Source of the DNA: JAYZDB01 sp036338025
GTDB lineage: Bacteria; Planctomycetota; UBA1135; UBA2386
Direction: 5' to 3'
Assembly (NCBI GenBank): GCA_036338025.1
Contig: JAYZDB010000191.1
Coordinates: forward strand, 1 to 15,137
Length of the DNA: 15,137 bases
Shown here: positions 6,072 through 14,592 of the stretch, piece by piece
Numbering within the stretch: the first letter of the stretch is position 1
Layout: every line of letters starts with the position of its first letter
Program-made: the position numbers and the translations under genes
Notes under the pieces: model-generated
Seen by the model: only the letters and a program-made list of their open reading frames with translations
What the model was told of the DNA's origin: nothing
Database searches by the model: none

Positions 6072-8789
6072 ATGAGTCTCCCAAGATATCACTGGTTCCT
6101 GCTTTCGGCGCTGTGCGCGACCGAAGGGGCTCAGGCCCAGATCCGTCCCCAGCTGGCTGGGCGGGCGGGAGCCACCGAGCACGGGGTTCGCGTGGAGATG
6201 TTCGAGAGCCCCAACCTGGACCGCTTTCTCCGGTCTGCCCAGGCATCTCTGGGCAAGGAGGACTACGAGCATGCGATCAAGGTCCTGCAAGAGGTGATCG
6301 AAGGGCGGACGGGCGAGTTCATGGCGGAGGACGCCAACGAGCCCAAGACCGACCAGGATCCGGACAAAATTGAAAAACCCGCTAATCCGAAGCAGACGCC
6401 GACGCGATCCAGCCCCATCGATGAGGAGGATCCGGCGTATTCCGTGTTCAGCAGTGATGATCGGGTCTACCGGCCGGTTTCGCGCTTGTGCCACGAATTG
6501 CTGGCCTCCATGCCCCCGGAGGGCATTGGACTCTACCGGGTGAAGTACGAGGCGCAGGCTGAGGAGGCTTTCCGAGCGGCTCGCGCAAGCGGCGATCTGG
6601 CCGCCTTGGAGGCGGTTTACAACCACCACTTCGTGACCCTGAGCGCGGCCCGCGCCATGCGCTTGTCGGCGGATCTGCTGATGGACACCGGCCGGTTCCG
6701 AGCCGCCATCCAGACGCTCGAGAATCTCCTGGAGGTCTATCCGGCTGACAGTCGTCGGGAAGCCGGCATCCATGACCTGATGCTGATGGTCAAGATTGCC
6801 ATCTGCTTTCAGCAACTCGGTGAGTTCGAGATGGCGCGAGACCAGATCGGCCAGGCGGTGCAGGCCTTTCCCGACGCATCTGTCCGCTTGATGGGCGAGC
6901 TCCACACGATCAAGGACATGCCGGCGGGCGAGTTGTTCGACGTGACGAGCCAGGTAGAGACGGCGGTGCGATCCAAGGCCCAGGCGCTGGATTTGGTGAG
7001 CGCCAAGGCGCTGACTCCCCTGTGGGAGTACCGGTTCACCGAATCGGCGCCGTACAAATCACCCAAGTCAAGCGGCGCCAGCCGTAGTCAGGCGATCCGG
7101 TTCAACACAGCCGGCGGCGTCCAGACCCACGGCACCCGTTTTCCGCGACACCGCAACCACATCCCTGGCACCTCGGTGCAGTTCGAGGGCAATCTCCTGG
7201 TCTTCCTCGACAACTTCCGACCGGTCGTTCACGACCTGGTCTCCGGACGCCAACTGTTGGCGATGGGGGACCCTGGCCTCGCGAAGTACCGGGTTCCGAG
7301 GAACAGCGGCGTGCCCCGCTCGCGCACCCCGATCTACGACTACTTCGGCAACCGGGTGGCGGGTGACAAACAACGCTACTACTTCATCGAGGGCTACAAC
7401 CGTCCTTCGTCGACGGCGAGTTTCCGCGCTATCCACACCAACAGCCTGACCGCCTACGACCGTCACACCGGCAAAGAACTGTGGCGCTTGCCAGCACCGG
7501 CCAAGGCCAGCAAGAAACGCGCTGTCACCTACCTGGCGACTCCAACCGTGTACCGGACGCGCTTGCTGGTGCCGTTCCTCGAGTCCGGGATCTACGGTGT
7601 CTTGTGCCTGAGTTCCGCGACCGGTCGCGAGATATTCCGCACCTACCTGCACTCGGGTGGAACGGATTTCGCGCGCGCGCCGTCACCGCAGGTCGTGATC
7701 GAGTCCGGGATTGCCTACGTCCTGACCAACGCTGGTGTGCTCGGTGCTGTCGACGCCAACACCGGGGTCTTGAGTTGGTCCCGCAAGTACGAACGGGTTC
7801 ATCCAACCCGCGGCAAGAGACGCTCCAAGGCCAAGGCGCGTTATAACAATCCCTTCTCCAACTACGCCATCGCGCAGTTCGGCACCTTCAAGGGTTTCGT
7901 TCCCGGTGATCTGCATGTCGCCGGCGATCTTGTCCTGTTGGCCGCCGCCGACAGCTCTGTGTTGCTGTGTTTGAACGCTGCCAATGGAAAGATCCTCTGG
8001 ATGCAGAACGCGGAACAACCGCGCTCCCACACGGTCCTGACCAGCAAGTTGTCCTACATCGTTGGCCGCAACGATGATTTCTTGTTCGTGGTCTGCGGTG
8101 AATCCCAGTTGGTCTGCATGAGCCTCCGCTCGGGCGTGCGGTACTGGATCGTGAAAGTGCCGGGGCTCGATAGAGAGGGTTGGCGCGGGCGCGGCTTTGT
8201 CACCCGCGACTATGTCGTGCTTCCCGGTCGCGCCGGTTCGCGGCAGATCCATGTCGTCTCTGCCAACACCAAGAAGGAACCGCTTAGCAGGACCCTTGAT
8301 CTGCCGAGTTTCTCCATCGGCAAGGAGCCATTGGGCGGCCCGGTCAACCTGCAGGTGCGAGATGCATATCTCGCGGTCGGCTACGAGGGTGGTGTGGAGA
8401 TCTACAGTTCGCCGACGGCTCTCGACAAGCTCGCGGCCGTCAGCGCAGATGTCGATGCGCGGGCGTCCTACCTGGTCCACGCTGGCAAGCTCGAGGAGTC
8501 CGCGCAGATCCTGCTAGAGTCCCTCGATCAGGAAGACCTCGACGCCCAGTCCAGGCGCCGTATTTCGGTTCGGGTGCTGAGCCTGGCGGAAGAGGTGTCG
8601 GTCCTGTTGGCGACCAACGGACAGCGGGAACCCGCCCTGAAGCTCCTGGACCAATGTGAACAACGGATGCTTGACCCACGCCTGGCGTTGCGCGTTCATC
8701 TATTCCGCCTACAGGTCTACCGTGCTCTTGGTGATCTGGAAGGGGTGGAGAGGGAACAGGACTACATCGAGAACGGAGGCATCAAATAG
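6072..8789 (+). CDS. Exported TPR / PQQ-type beta-propeller protein
   Basis: A 905-residue protein of unknown function and first gene of the five-gene run. The N-terminus MSLPRYHWFLLSALCATEGA ends in an AQA-Q site (cleavage after A22). Helical TPR-like repeats occupy roughly 48-85, 177-226 and 235-275. A BamB-like propeller spans about 312-790 with PQQ-repeat signatures: YDRHTGKELWRL near 459, LSSATGREIFRTY near 510, VDANTGVLSW near 557, LNAANGKILWMQ near 631, and the weaker MSLRSGVRYW near 679. Helices return at about 795-905 (AGKLEESAQILLESL and ALKLLDQCEQRML), so the propeller is flanked by TPRs on both sides. A low-complexity Lys/Pro/Thr stretch near 100-115 may be a linker. PQQ-like repeats in such proteins are usually structural and do not prove cofactor binding; I see no dehydrogenase active site. 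It probably acts as a periplasmic scaffold. The stop lies two bases before the next gene. Confidence 0.9.
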   Translation: MSLPRYHWFLLSALCATEGAQAQIRPQLAGRAGATEHGVRVEMFESPNLDRFLRSAQASLGKEDYEHAIKVLQEVIEGRTGEFMAEDANEPKTDQDPDKIEKPANPKQTPTRSSPIDEEDPAYSVFSSDDRVYRPVSRLCHELLASMPPEGIGLYRVKYEAQAEEAFRAARASGDLAALEAVYNHHFVTLSAARAMRLSADLLMDTGRFRAAIQTLENLLEVYPADSRREAGIHDLMLMVKIAICFQQLGEFEMARDQIGQAVQAFPDASVRLMGELHTIKDMPAGELFDVTSQVETAVRSKAQALDLVSAKALTPLWEYRFTESAPYKSPKSSGASRSQAIRFNTAGGVQTHGTRFPRHRNHIPGTSVQFEGNLLVFLDNFRPVVHDLVSGRQLLAMGDPGLAKYRVPRNSGVPRSRTPIYDYFGNRVAGDKQRYYFIEGYNRPSSTASFRAIHTNSLTAYDRHTGKELWRLPAPAKASKKRAVTYLATPTVYRTRLLVPFLESGIYGVLCLSSATGREIFRTYLHSGGTDFARAPSPQVVIESGIAYVLTNAGVLGAVDANTGVLSWSRKYERVHPTRGKRRSKAKARYNNPFSNYAIAQFGTFKGFVPGDLHVAGDLVLLAAADSSVLLCLNAANGKILWMQNAEQPRSHTVLTSKLSYIVGRNDDFLFVVCGESQLVCMSLRSGVRYWIVKVPGLDREGWRGRGFVTRDYVVLPGRAGSRQIHVVSANTKKEPLSRTLDLPSFSIGKEPLGGPVNLQVRDAYLAVGYEGGVEIYSSPTALDKLAAVSADVDARASYLVHAGKLEESAQILLESLDQEDLDAQSRRRISVRVLSLAEEVSVLLATNGQREPALKLLDQCEQRMLDPRLALRVHLFRLQVYRALGDLEGVEREQDYIENGGIK
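8775..8779 (+). promoter_or_regulatory. Candidate Shine-Dalgarno GGAGG
   Basis: GGAGG lies inside the last codons of the preceding gene, 12 bases before the ATG at 8792. The spacing is somewhat long, but it is the most canonical anti-16S match at any start in the window and supports translation from 8792. Confidence 0.5.
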
Positions 8790-8791
8790 GT

Positions 8792-9829
8792 ATGAGTATC
8801 CGCAGTTTGACCGGCCTGATCCTGGTCCCTGGCCTGCTTGCGCAGCTGACACTGCCAGCCCAGGGTGTACGGAAGTATCCAGTGGGTATCGACGCCAAGA
8901 TCGCGGCCAGCATCCAACGCGGTCTCGACTACCTGGTCCGCACGCAGGATCGGTCCGGAGCCTGGCGCGCTACCGGCTACGGCTCGTACCCTACGGCGAT
9001 GACCGCGCTGGCGGGCATGGCCCTGCTCGGGTCAGGATCGACGCCGACCCGCGGCAAGCACTGGAAGAGTGTTCGCAAGGCCTCCCAGTACCTGATGAAG
9101 CAATCCCAGGCCGATGGTGTGATTACTGTTGCAGCCGAAGAAGGACGCAGCATGTACGGCCACGGGTTCTCCACCATGTTCCTGGCCCAGGTCTATGGGA
9201 TGGAGGAGGACACGCGTCTGCAAAAGAAGTTGCACACCATCTTGACCAAGGCCGTGAACGTCATTTCCAAGGCACAGTCTCCAGCCGGCGGCTGGTACTA
9301 CACGCCTGACTCGCGCAGTGATGAGGGCAGCGTGACAGTTACGCAAATCCAGGCGCTGCGAGCTTGTCGCAATGCCGGCATTGTTGTTCCCATCAAGACC
9401 ATTGAGCGTGCGATCGCCTACAGCCGCAAATCGACCAACTCAGACGGTGGTGTGCGTTACAGCCTCCGTGGCGGCGGCGCCGGCCGCCCAGCGCTCAGCG
9501 CGGCAGGAGTTGCGGTGTTGTACAACGCCGGCAAGTACGATGACCCGATCGCGGAAAAGGCCCTCAAGTACGCGGTCCGGACCTTGCCGGTCAACGGCAG
9601 CGGGCAAGGACACCATTACTACGCCCAGCTCTACCTGGCCCAGGCGATCTACCAGAAGAACGACGAACGCTGGCCCAAGTACTTTTCCAAGATGTCCAAG
9701 TGGCTGATCCGCGCCCAGCGCAAGGACGGCAGTTGGATGGGCGATGGCGTTGGCCAGACTTATGGCACAGCGATTGCCTTGACCATCATGCAGCTCCCGT
9801 ACGCTCTGGTTCCGATCTACCAGAGATAG
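8792..9829 (+). CDS. Exported prenyltransferase/squalene-cyclase-like alpha-toroid protein
   Basis: A 345-residue protein of the terpenoid cyclase / prenyltransferase alpha-alpha-toroid superfamily. Three QW-like signatures are visible: QDRSGAW (52-58), QSPAGGW (162-168) and QRKDGSW (309-315), with a fourth degenerate one, STNSDGGVRY, near 214-223. Helix pairs lie between them (for example YPTAMTALAGMALLGSG). Residues 1-25 form a signal peptide (hydrophobic 6-22, PAQG at its end), so the toroid should lie outside the cytoplasm. The acidic DxDD motif of squalene-hopene cyclases is absent, and 345 residues is about half a cyclase. A catalytic role in hopanoid synthesis is therefore unlikely, and a binding or peptide-recognition role is more plausible. 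It starts two bases after the preceding stop, so translation is probably coupled. Superfamily call is firm; function is unknown. Confidence 0.9.
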   Translation: MSIRSLTGLILVPGLLAQLTLPAQGVRKYPVGIDAKIAASIQRGLDYLVRTQDRSGAWRATGYGSYPTAMTALAGMALLGSGSTPTRGKHWKSVRKASQYLMKQSQADGVITVAAEEGRSMYGHGFSTMFLAQVYGMEEDTRLQKKLHTILTKAVNVISKAQSPAGGWYYTPDSRSDEGSVTVTQIQALRACRNAGIVVPIKTIERAIAYSRKSTNSDGGVRYSLRGGGAGRPALSAAGVAVLYNAGKYDDPIAEKALKYAVRTLPVNGSGQGHHYYAQLYLAQAIYQKNDERWPKYFSKMSKWLIRAQRKDGSWMGDGVGQTYGTAIALTIMQLPYALVPIYQR

Positions 9830-9837
9830 CGACCCGA

Positions 9838-9846
9838 CCCCCCCCC
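9838..9846 (+). repeat. Homopolymeric C tract (9 C)
   Basis: Nine consecutive C lie in the 36-base spacer between the toroid gene and the BatA-like gene, within a purine-poor stretch. It is outside coding sequence, so length changes would not shift a frame, but they could alter spacing or mRNA structure upstream of 9866. It is also a likely place for sequencing error. Confidence 0.7.
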
Positions 9847-9865
9847 GCCCTCGAACGAGACCTAG

Positions 9866-12100
9866 ATGTCTGCTCTGGCCTTCTTCAACCCACTCCTGTT
9901 GTGGGCGCTGCCGCTAGCGGCTGTGCCCATCATCATCCACCTGCTGAATCGGCGGAGATTCAACAAGGTGCCGTGGGCGGCCATGGAGTACCTGCTGCGA
10001 GCGATGAAGCGCAATCGCCGCCGGATGCAGATGGAGCACTGGATTGTGCTCTTGCTGCGGACCCTGGCAGTGGTATTTCTGATCTTCCTGGTGACGCGGC
10101 CGCAGTTGACCGGGACGGGCGGGCTTTTGAAGTCACGCACCCACCACCTCGTGTGTCTCGATGACTCGGCTTCGATGGCACAGCGCGTCGGCACCGGGAA
10201 TGTCTACAAGTCCGCGGTCAATCGGGTCCATGGACTGATCGGCAAGCTGGTGGATTCAAACAACGGGGACTTGCTGACCCTGCTGGCGTCCTCGCAGCGC
10301 GGACGCCAGCCGATGCTGTTCTCGGTTCGGATCAACCAGGAACTCAAACGCAAGGCACGCGAGGCTCTGTCCGGGCACCGCGTCGGTGAAGCGACCCTCA
10401 ATGCGGGGGAGCTCCTGACCGCCGCCAAGAAGTGGGCGGTCGAGAAGGACAAGGAAGCCCGAGATCACCACTACTACCTGGTCACGGATTCGCGCAGCCA
10501 TGATTTCGTCAAGGATGGCAAACCAGCACCAGGCGTTCTGAAACATCTCGAGGAGATGGATGTTGCCCACGCCCGGCTGACGGTGATGGCCGTTGGGCCG
10601 AAAGAGGTCGACAACCTCGGCGTCACCTCGGTGGGCCGCCGTGATCGCCTGGCGATGGCAGGGGTGTCAGTGACCCTGCAGGTCGAGATCACGAACTTTG
10701 GCGACGAAGCTTCGAAGGCCACCGAAGTCGCCGTCGAGATAGACGGCAAGACCAATGTTGTGCGACCGGTCGGGCCGATCCCCGGCGGCGGTCGGACGGC
10801 AATCGACATCGAACACACGTTTCGGGAACCTGGCTACCATGGGGTGGTCGCGACCCTGCCGAAGGACCGCTATCCAGTGGATGATCGCGGGGTGCTGGCT
10901 CTCGAGGTAGTCGGTAGCTCGCAGGTCCTGGTGATCAATGGGGATCCTGGGCAAAGGCCTGAGGAGTCCGAGAGTTTCTACCTCAACAAGGCGCTGGACC
11001 TCGGTTCGGACATCATCACGGGCATCGACGTCACAGAAATTCAGCCGCACAGCTTCCTTGATTACGACCTGAGTCACATCCACATGGTCTGGCTGGCAAA
11101 CGTCCCGGTCATGCAGCCAAGGGAGGTTGAAAAACTCGAGGCCTTTGCCGAAGGCGGTGGTGGGGTGGTGTTCTTTCTCGGCGATCAGGTTGCCGACCCC
11201 AGCCGCTACAACAAGGCCTTCTACAACGACGGCAAGGGCTTGCTGGCTCTTCCAATTCTCGAGCTGAGGGGTGATGCCGATCAGCCGGACCACGCTTTCG
11301 TCGCGGACCGAACACACTTCATGATCCGAGACAATGTCGACGTCCTCGAGGTGGTGTTGTCGAAATGGGTCCTGGTGAAGCGCTATTTCGAACTGGCGGA
11401 GGATCTGACCGCCCCAGTGGCGATTGCGGTTCGGGTCAAGAACGCCACCGGGCATCCCCTGGTTGCGACCAAGACATTCAGGCGTGGTGGTCAGACCGTC
11501 ACCATTGCAACCACCGCGGATGATGCCTGGTCGGACTTCTGCATCAGCCCGGCATTTCTGGTGATGTGCCAGGAGATCCACAAGCACGGCACCAAGATCC
11601 ACTCGATTGCACCGTACAACCTCGACACCACCGGCACCCTGAAGCTGGACCTCGACCCAGCGGTCTATCGCCGGGACGTGTTTGTCAGAGCGCTGGCCGG
11701 TGAGGGCTTTGAGGAGACGTTCACCGCCAAGGACCAGGACTCGCCAGCAGGCCAACCCGACGGTGAAATCAACTCAGTGCTTAGCGTGCCGATGCCTGAC
11801 CTCGAGGGAACCGGGTTGTTCCAGATCACGCTGACACCTCACCGTGGCGAAGCGGAGGCCCGACTGATGAGTCGGAGCGCGCCATCTGCCGAGGGCCGAC
11901 TGCAGCGATTGAACGAGGCCGGGTGGCTGCGTGTCTATCCCAGTGACGTACATGACCGGCTCCACATCATCGAAGAATCCAAGACCGATGAGGCTTTGGC
12001 AGGAGTCGGCGAAGGGGAGCTTTGGCGAGTCCTGGCCATCGCGCTGTTGCTGTTTCTCCTGCTCGAAACCGTTCTGGCCTGGCGCTTCGGCCGGCGATAG
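9866..12100 (+). CDS. BatA-like membrane protein with VWA domain
   Basis: A 744-residue membrane protein. The N-terminus matches the BatA / aerotolerance-regulator N-terminal domain: FFNPLLLWALPLAAVPIIIH, then LLNRRRF and VPWAAMEYLLRAM. A second membrane helix follows at about 59-79 (WIVLLLRTLAVVFLIFLV). A VWA-like domain begins with an intact MIDAS motif, D99-D-S-A-S103, with YYLVTDSRSHDF near 205 as the later metal-site loop. A beta-sandwich (CARDB-like) spans about 262-345. A Rossmann-like domain from about 350 (VLVINGDPGQ, then GGGGVVFFLGDQV) resembles glutamine-amidotransferase-like folds but has no nucleophilic Cys. The C-terminus is one helix ending AWRFGRR. Bat proteins form membrane complexes with ligand-binding VWA domains facing the periplasm; I infer the same here. 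The start ATG at 9866 gives the family N-terminus directly, though no good ribosome binding site precedes it. The next gene follows after 11 bases. Confidence 0.93.
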   Translation: MSALAFFNPLLLWALPLAAVPIIIHLLNRRRFNKVPWAAMEYLLRAMKRNRRRMQMEHWIVLLLRTLAVVFLIFLVTRPQLTGTGGLLKSRTHHLVCLDDSASMAQRVGTGNVYKSAVNRVHGLIGKLVDSNNGDLLTLLASSQRGRQPMLFSVRINQELKRKAREALSGHRVGEATLNAGELLTAAKKWAVEKDKEARDHHYYLVTDSRSHDFVKDGKPAPGVLKHLEEMDVAHARLTVMAVGPKEVDNLGVTSVGRRDRLAMAGVSVTLQVEITNFGDEASKATEVAVEIDGKTNVVRPVGPIPGGGRTAIDIEHTFREPGYHGVVATLPKDRYPVDDRGVLALEVVGSSQVLVINGDPGQRPEESESFYLNKALDLGSDIITGIDVTEIQPHSFLDYDLSHIHMVWLANVPVMQPREVEKLEAFAEGGGGVVFFLGDQVADPSRYNKAFYNDGKGLLALPILELRGDADQPDHAFVADRTHFMIRDNVDVLEVVLSKWVLVKRYFELAEDLTAPVAIAVRVKNATGHPLVATKTFRRGGQTVTIATTADDAWSDFCISPAFLVMCQEIHKHGTKIHSIAPYNLDTTGTLKLDLDPAVYRRDVFVRALAGEGFEETFTAKDQDSPAGQPDGEINSVLSVPMPDLEGTGLFQITLTPHRGEAEARLMSRSAPSAEGRLQRLNEAGWLRVYPSDVHDRLHIIEESKTDEALAGVGEGELWRVLAIALLLFLLLETVLAWRFGRR

Positions 12101-12111
12101 CGAGACCAACC

Positions 12112-14592
12112 ATGCAGAATTTTCTAAGTTGGTTGGCTGGACTCAAGGGCATACCGGTTGAGCGTGGCGCTGAACTGCAGTTCGAACTGACGGGTTTCCC
12201 TTCGGGCGGACTCGGATTGCTGACGATCCTCGGCACGCTGCTGGCGGTGATGTTGGTGTTCTTTGTATATCGGCGCGATGCTCATCGGCTCACGCGGAAC
12301 CAGCGGGCCGTCTTGGCAGCGCTGCGTGTGCTCGCCATCTTGACGGCACTCTTGGTGGTGCTGGAGCCGAACCTCGTGACGGTCAAGAAGGACATCCGCG
12401 ACGGCCACTCCATCATCCTTCTCGATCTGTCGCAGTCGATGGGGCACCGGGACGCCTTCCGGCGCGAAGAGGTGCAGAAGCTGGTCCAGTCCTGGGCGGA
12501 ACTCGGCCAACGCGATCTACCAGGCAAGTCCCGCATGGATCTCGCCAAGTCCTTGTTGTCGAACGAGGACTTCCAGCTGATCGAGAAGCTCAGTCAGAAG
12601 AACAAGGTAATCCTGTATGGCTTCGCGGCTGGCCTGACCCCCTTGCCGCTGCTGACGGTGGAGCCTGAGCTCGGCCCGGACGGGGAGCCGGTAGAGCTCC
12701 TGCCCGGCGCGCGCATTGCGCCGCATCCGAACTTCGACGCGGTCGAACCTGACGGCAAGTATTCCAATATTGGAGGCGCTGTCCGCCTGGCGCTGCAGAA
12801 GAGCCGCGACGTTTCGATAGCGGCGGTGATCGTGCTGACAGATGGTCGCCGCAACATCGGCGCGAAGGGTTCCGAGGTGTCTCGATACCTGACGCAACGC
12901 CGTGTTGACCACACCCTGGTCATGGGAATCGGGGATCCGTCCGAAGCGCAGGTCATCACCGTGCCGCGCATCGAAGCGCCCGAGCGCGCGTTCCAAAAGG
13001 ACCCCTTCAAGATCCGCTCGAAGGTCACCAGCCAGGGCTATGAGGCCTTGACCGTGACAGTCAAGCTCATCGAGATACCCGAAGGCGGGGGTGCCGGGAC
13101 GCTGGTGCAGCAAAAAGAGGTCGCGCTATCCGAGAGTCAGGCTGTTGACGTCGAGTTTGACAACATCCGCGTGGCAGATCCGGGCATCCGAAACTATCGC
13201 GTTGAGGTTGAACCACCGCCGGGCGAACCGCTCAATCCCGACCGGCACACCAAGCAGGCGCGGGTTGAGATCCTGGCGGAGAAGACCAGGGTTTTGCTGC
13301 TCGCTGGATCGCCCCTTCACGAGTACCAGATTCTGCGGCAGCTTTTGACCCGGGACCAGACCATCGATGTGTCGTGTTGGCTAGAGAGTGCGGACGCGAA
13401 GTTCATGCAGGATGGCAACACCAACCTCAAGACACTGCCGACTGATCGCGGCGAACTTGAGAAGTTCGACGTGTTCATCTTCATGGATCCTGATGCCACC
13501 CAACTGGACCGTGAGTTCTGCCAGATGGTTGCTACGCAAGTAGAAGAGGACGGCGCCGGCCTCTGGTGGATCTGCGGCGAGAAGTACACCTACGACGCCT
13601 TGGAGCCATCCGCGAACACATCTCCCATCGCGGATCTTCTGCCGGTTGTGCCACACATGCAGTTGGCCAAGATGATCATCGGGCTGGGCCGTGGTTTTGG
13701 TCGGTCCTATCCGTTTGAGATCACGACGCAGGGGCGCGATCACCAGGCGATGCGCTTGGTTGACGCCGACAAGGACCGCAACGACCTCATCTGGGGCCAG
13801 CTACCTGGCTGGCACTTCACCTTCCCGGTCAAACGCGGCAAACCCGCCGCACGAATTCTCGCCTACACCAAGGCCACGCACCGGTTCAAGGACACGAGCG
13901 AAGCGATGCCGCTGATCGCGACGCACTTTATCGGTGCGGGCCGCGTGACTTTCTCCGGCACGGACGAGACCTACCGTTGGCGCAGCCGCTATGGCGAACA
14001 GTACGACCGCTACTGGATCAAGGGCATTCGTTACCTCTACGAGGGACGCTTGACCGCCGGTAGTAGCCGACTCCGCATCGACATCAGCAGCGAGAAACTC
14101 GAACTGGGCGAGCCTCTCAAGATCGGCATCGAGGCGAAGAGTGCGACCTACCAACCGCTGGTCTCCGAAAACTACACCTTGAAGATTGTGCGAGGCAACG
14201 AACCGCCCACCGATCTCGAGTTGCTCCCCATCGACGGCTTGCCGGGTCAGTACGAGGCCTCATACCGTCCCAGCAAGACGGGCTTCTACCGGGTCGTGCC
14301 TGCCGATACGGAGTTGAAGGTCGATGCTCGCTTCCAGGTGATTGCGGCCGCCGTCGAAAAGGAAGGCCCGGTCAATGTGTCGGAACTCGGTGCGATCGCA
14401 CAAGCCCAGGGCGGCAAGCTGGTGGAGACGCCGACCGAACTCTTGCAGGCGGTCGATGCGATCCCATCGCGGACTACGACTGAGTTGTTCAAGACTCCCC
14501 ATGCCATGTGGGACAGCTGGATGACGATCGCAGTGATCCTGGTCTTGTTGTCGATTGAGTGGTGGCTACGCAAGAGGTGGAACCTGCTATGA
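12112..14592 (+). CDS. Membrane VWA protein with glutamine-amidotransferase-like domain
   Basis: An 826-residue membrane protein. The start ATG at 12112 is preferred over an in-frame upstream codon at 12022, which would overlap the preceding gene by 79 bases. Helices lie at about 34-53 and 67-84. The VWA domain has MIDAS D105-L-S-Q-S109 (IILLDLSQSM) and VLTDGRRNIG with T243 and D244. A beta-sandwich covers about 285-400. A GATase1-like domain at about 405-660 starts VLLLAGSPLHEYQILRQLL and ends in the motif TFSGTDETYRWR followed by YDRYWIKGIRYL, an arrangement I recognise from planctomycetal VWA proteins. No Cys nucleophile is placed as in a true amidotransferase. A second sandwich (about 670-770) precedes a C-terminal helix ending in IEWWLRKRWNLL. 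The layout parallels the upstream BatA-like protein and suggests that the two assemble together. The stop overlaps the next start as ATGA. Confidence 0.92.
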   Translation: MQNFLSWLAGLKGIPVERGAELQFELTGFPSGGLGLLTILGTLLAVMLVFFVYRRDAHRLTRNQRAVLAALRVLAILTALLVVLEPNLVTVKKDIRDGHSIILLDLSQSMGHRDAFRREEVQKLVQSWAELGQRDLPGKSRMDLAKSLLSNEDFQLIEKLSQKNKVILYGFAAGLTPLPLLTVEPELGPDGEPVELLPGARIAPHPNFDAVEPDGKYSNIGGAVRLALQKSRDVSIAAVIVLTDGRRNIGAKGSEVSRYLTQRRVDHTLVMGIGDPSEAQVITVPRIEAPERAFQKDPFKIRSKVTSQGYEALTVTVKLIEIPEGGGAGTLVQQKEVALSESQAVDVEFDNIRVADPGIRNYRVEVEPPPGEPLNPDRHTKQARVEILAEKTRVLLLAGSPLHEYQILRQLLTRDQTIDVSCWLESADAKFMQDGNTNLKTLPTDRGELEKFDVFIFMDPDATQLDREFCQMVATQVEEDGAGLWWICGEKYTYDALEPSANTSPIADLLPVVPHMQLAKMIIGLGRGFGRSYPFEITTQGRDHQAMRLVDADKDRNDLIWGQLPGWHFTFPVKRGKPAARILAYTKATHRFKDTSEAMPLIATHFIGAGRVTFSGTDETYRWRSRYGEQYDRYWIKGIRYLYEGRLTAGSSRLRIDISSEKLELGEPLKIGIEAKSATYQPLVSENYTLKIVRGNEPPTDLELLPIDGLPGQYEASYRPSKTGFYRVVPADTELKVDARFQVIAAAVEKEGPVNVSELGAIAQAQGGKLVETPTELLQAVDAIPSRTTTELFKTPHAMWDSWMTIAVILVLLSIEWWLRKRWNLL
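14572..14580 (+). promoter_or_regulatory. Candidate ribosome binding site
   Basis: AAGAGGTGG lies inside the end of the VWA/GATase-like gene, eight bases before the ATG at 14589. It is a fair Shine-Dalgarno match with standard spacing. Together with the ATGA overlap it supports coupled translation of the last gene. Confidence 0.5.

Noticed and set aside
5898..6905. Upstream extension of the minus-strand propeller gene by about 336 codons
   Set aside because: The extension runs antisense through the start of the TPR/PQQ gene, whose frame has a signal peptide and conserved motifs, and the internal ATG at 5897 opens a clear signal peptide.
7683..8480. Antisense open frame of 265 codons within the PQQ-propeller gene
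   Set aside because: The sense frame has repeated PQQ signatures; the antisense product shows none.
8792..9829. Squalene-hopene cyclase for hopanoid synthesis
   Set aside because: DxDD is absent, the protein is about half the usual length and it has an export signal.
10667..11755. Antisense open frame of 362 codons within the BatA-like gene
   Set aside because: No motif or plausible start; composition is that of a shadow of the sense codon bias.
12022..12111. Earlier start for the second VWA gene
   Set aside because: It would overlap the BatA-like gene by 79 bases and add a basic, non-family N-terminus; ATG at 12112 is placed 11 bases after the previous stop.
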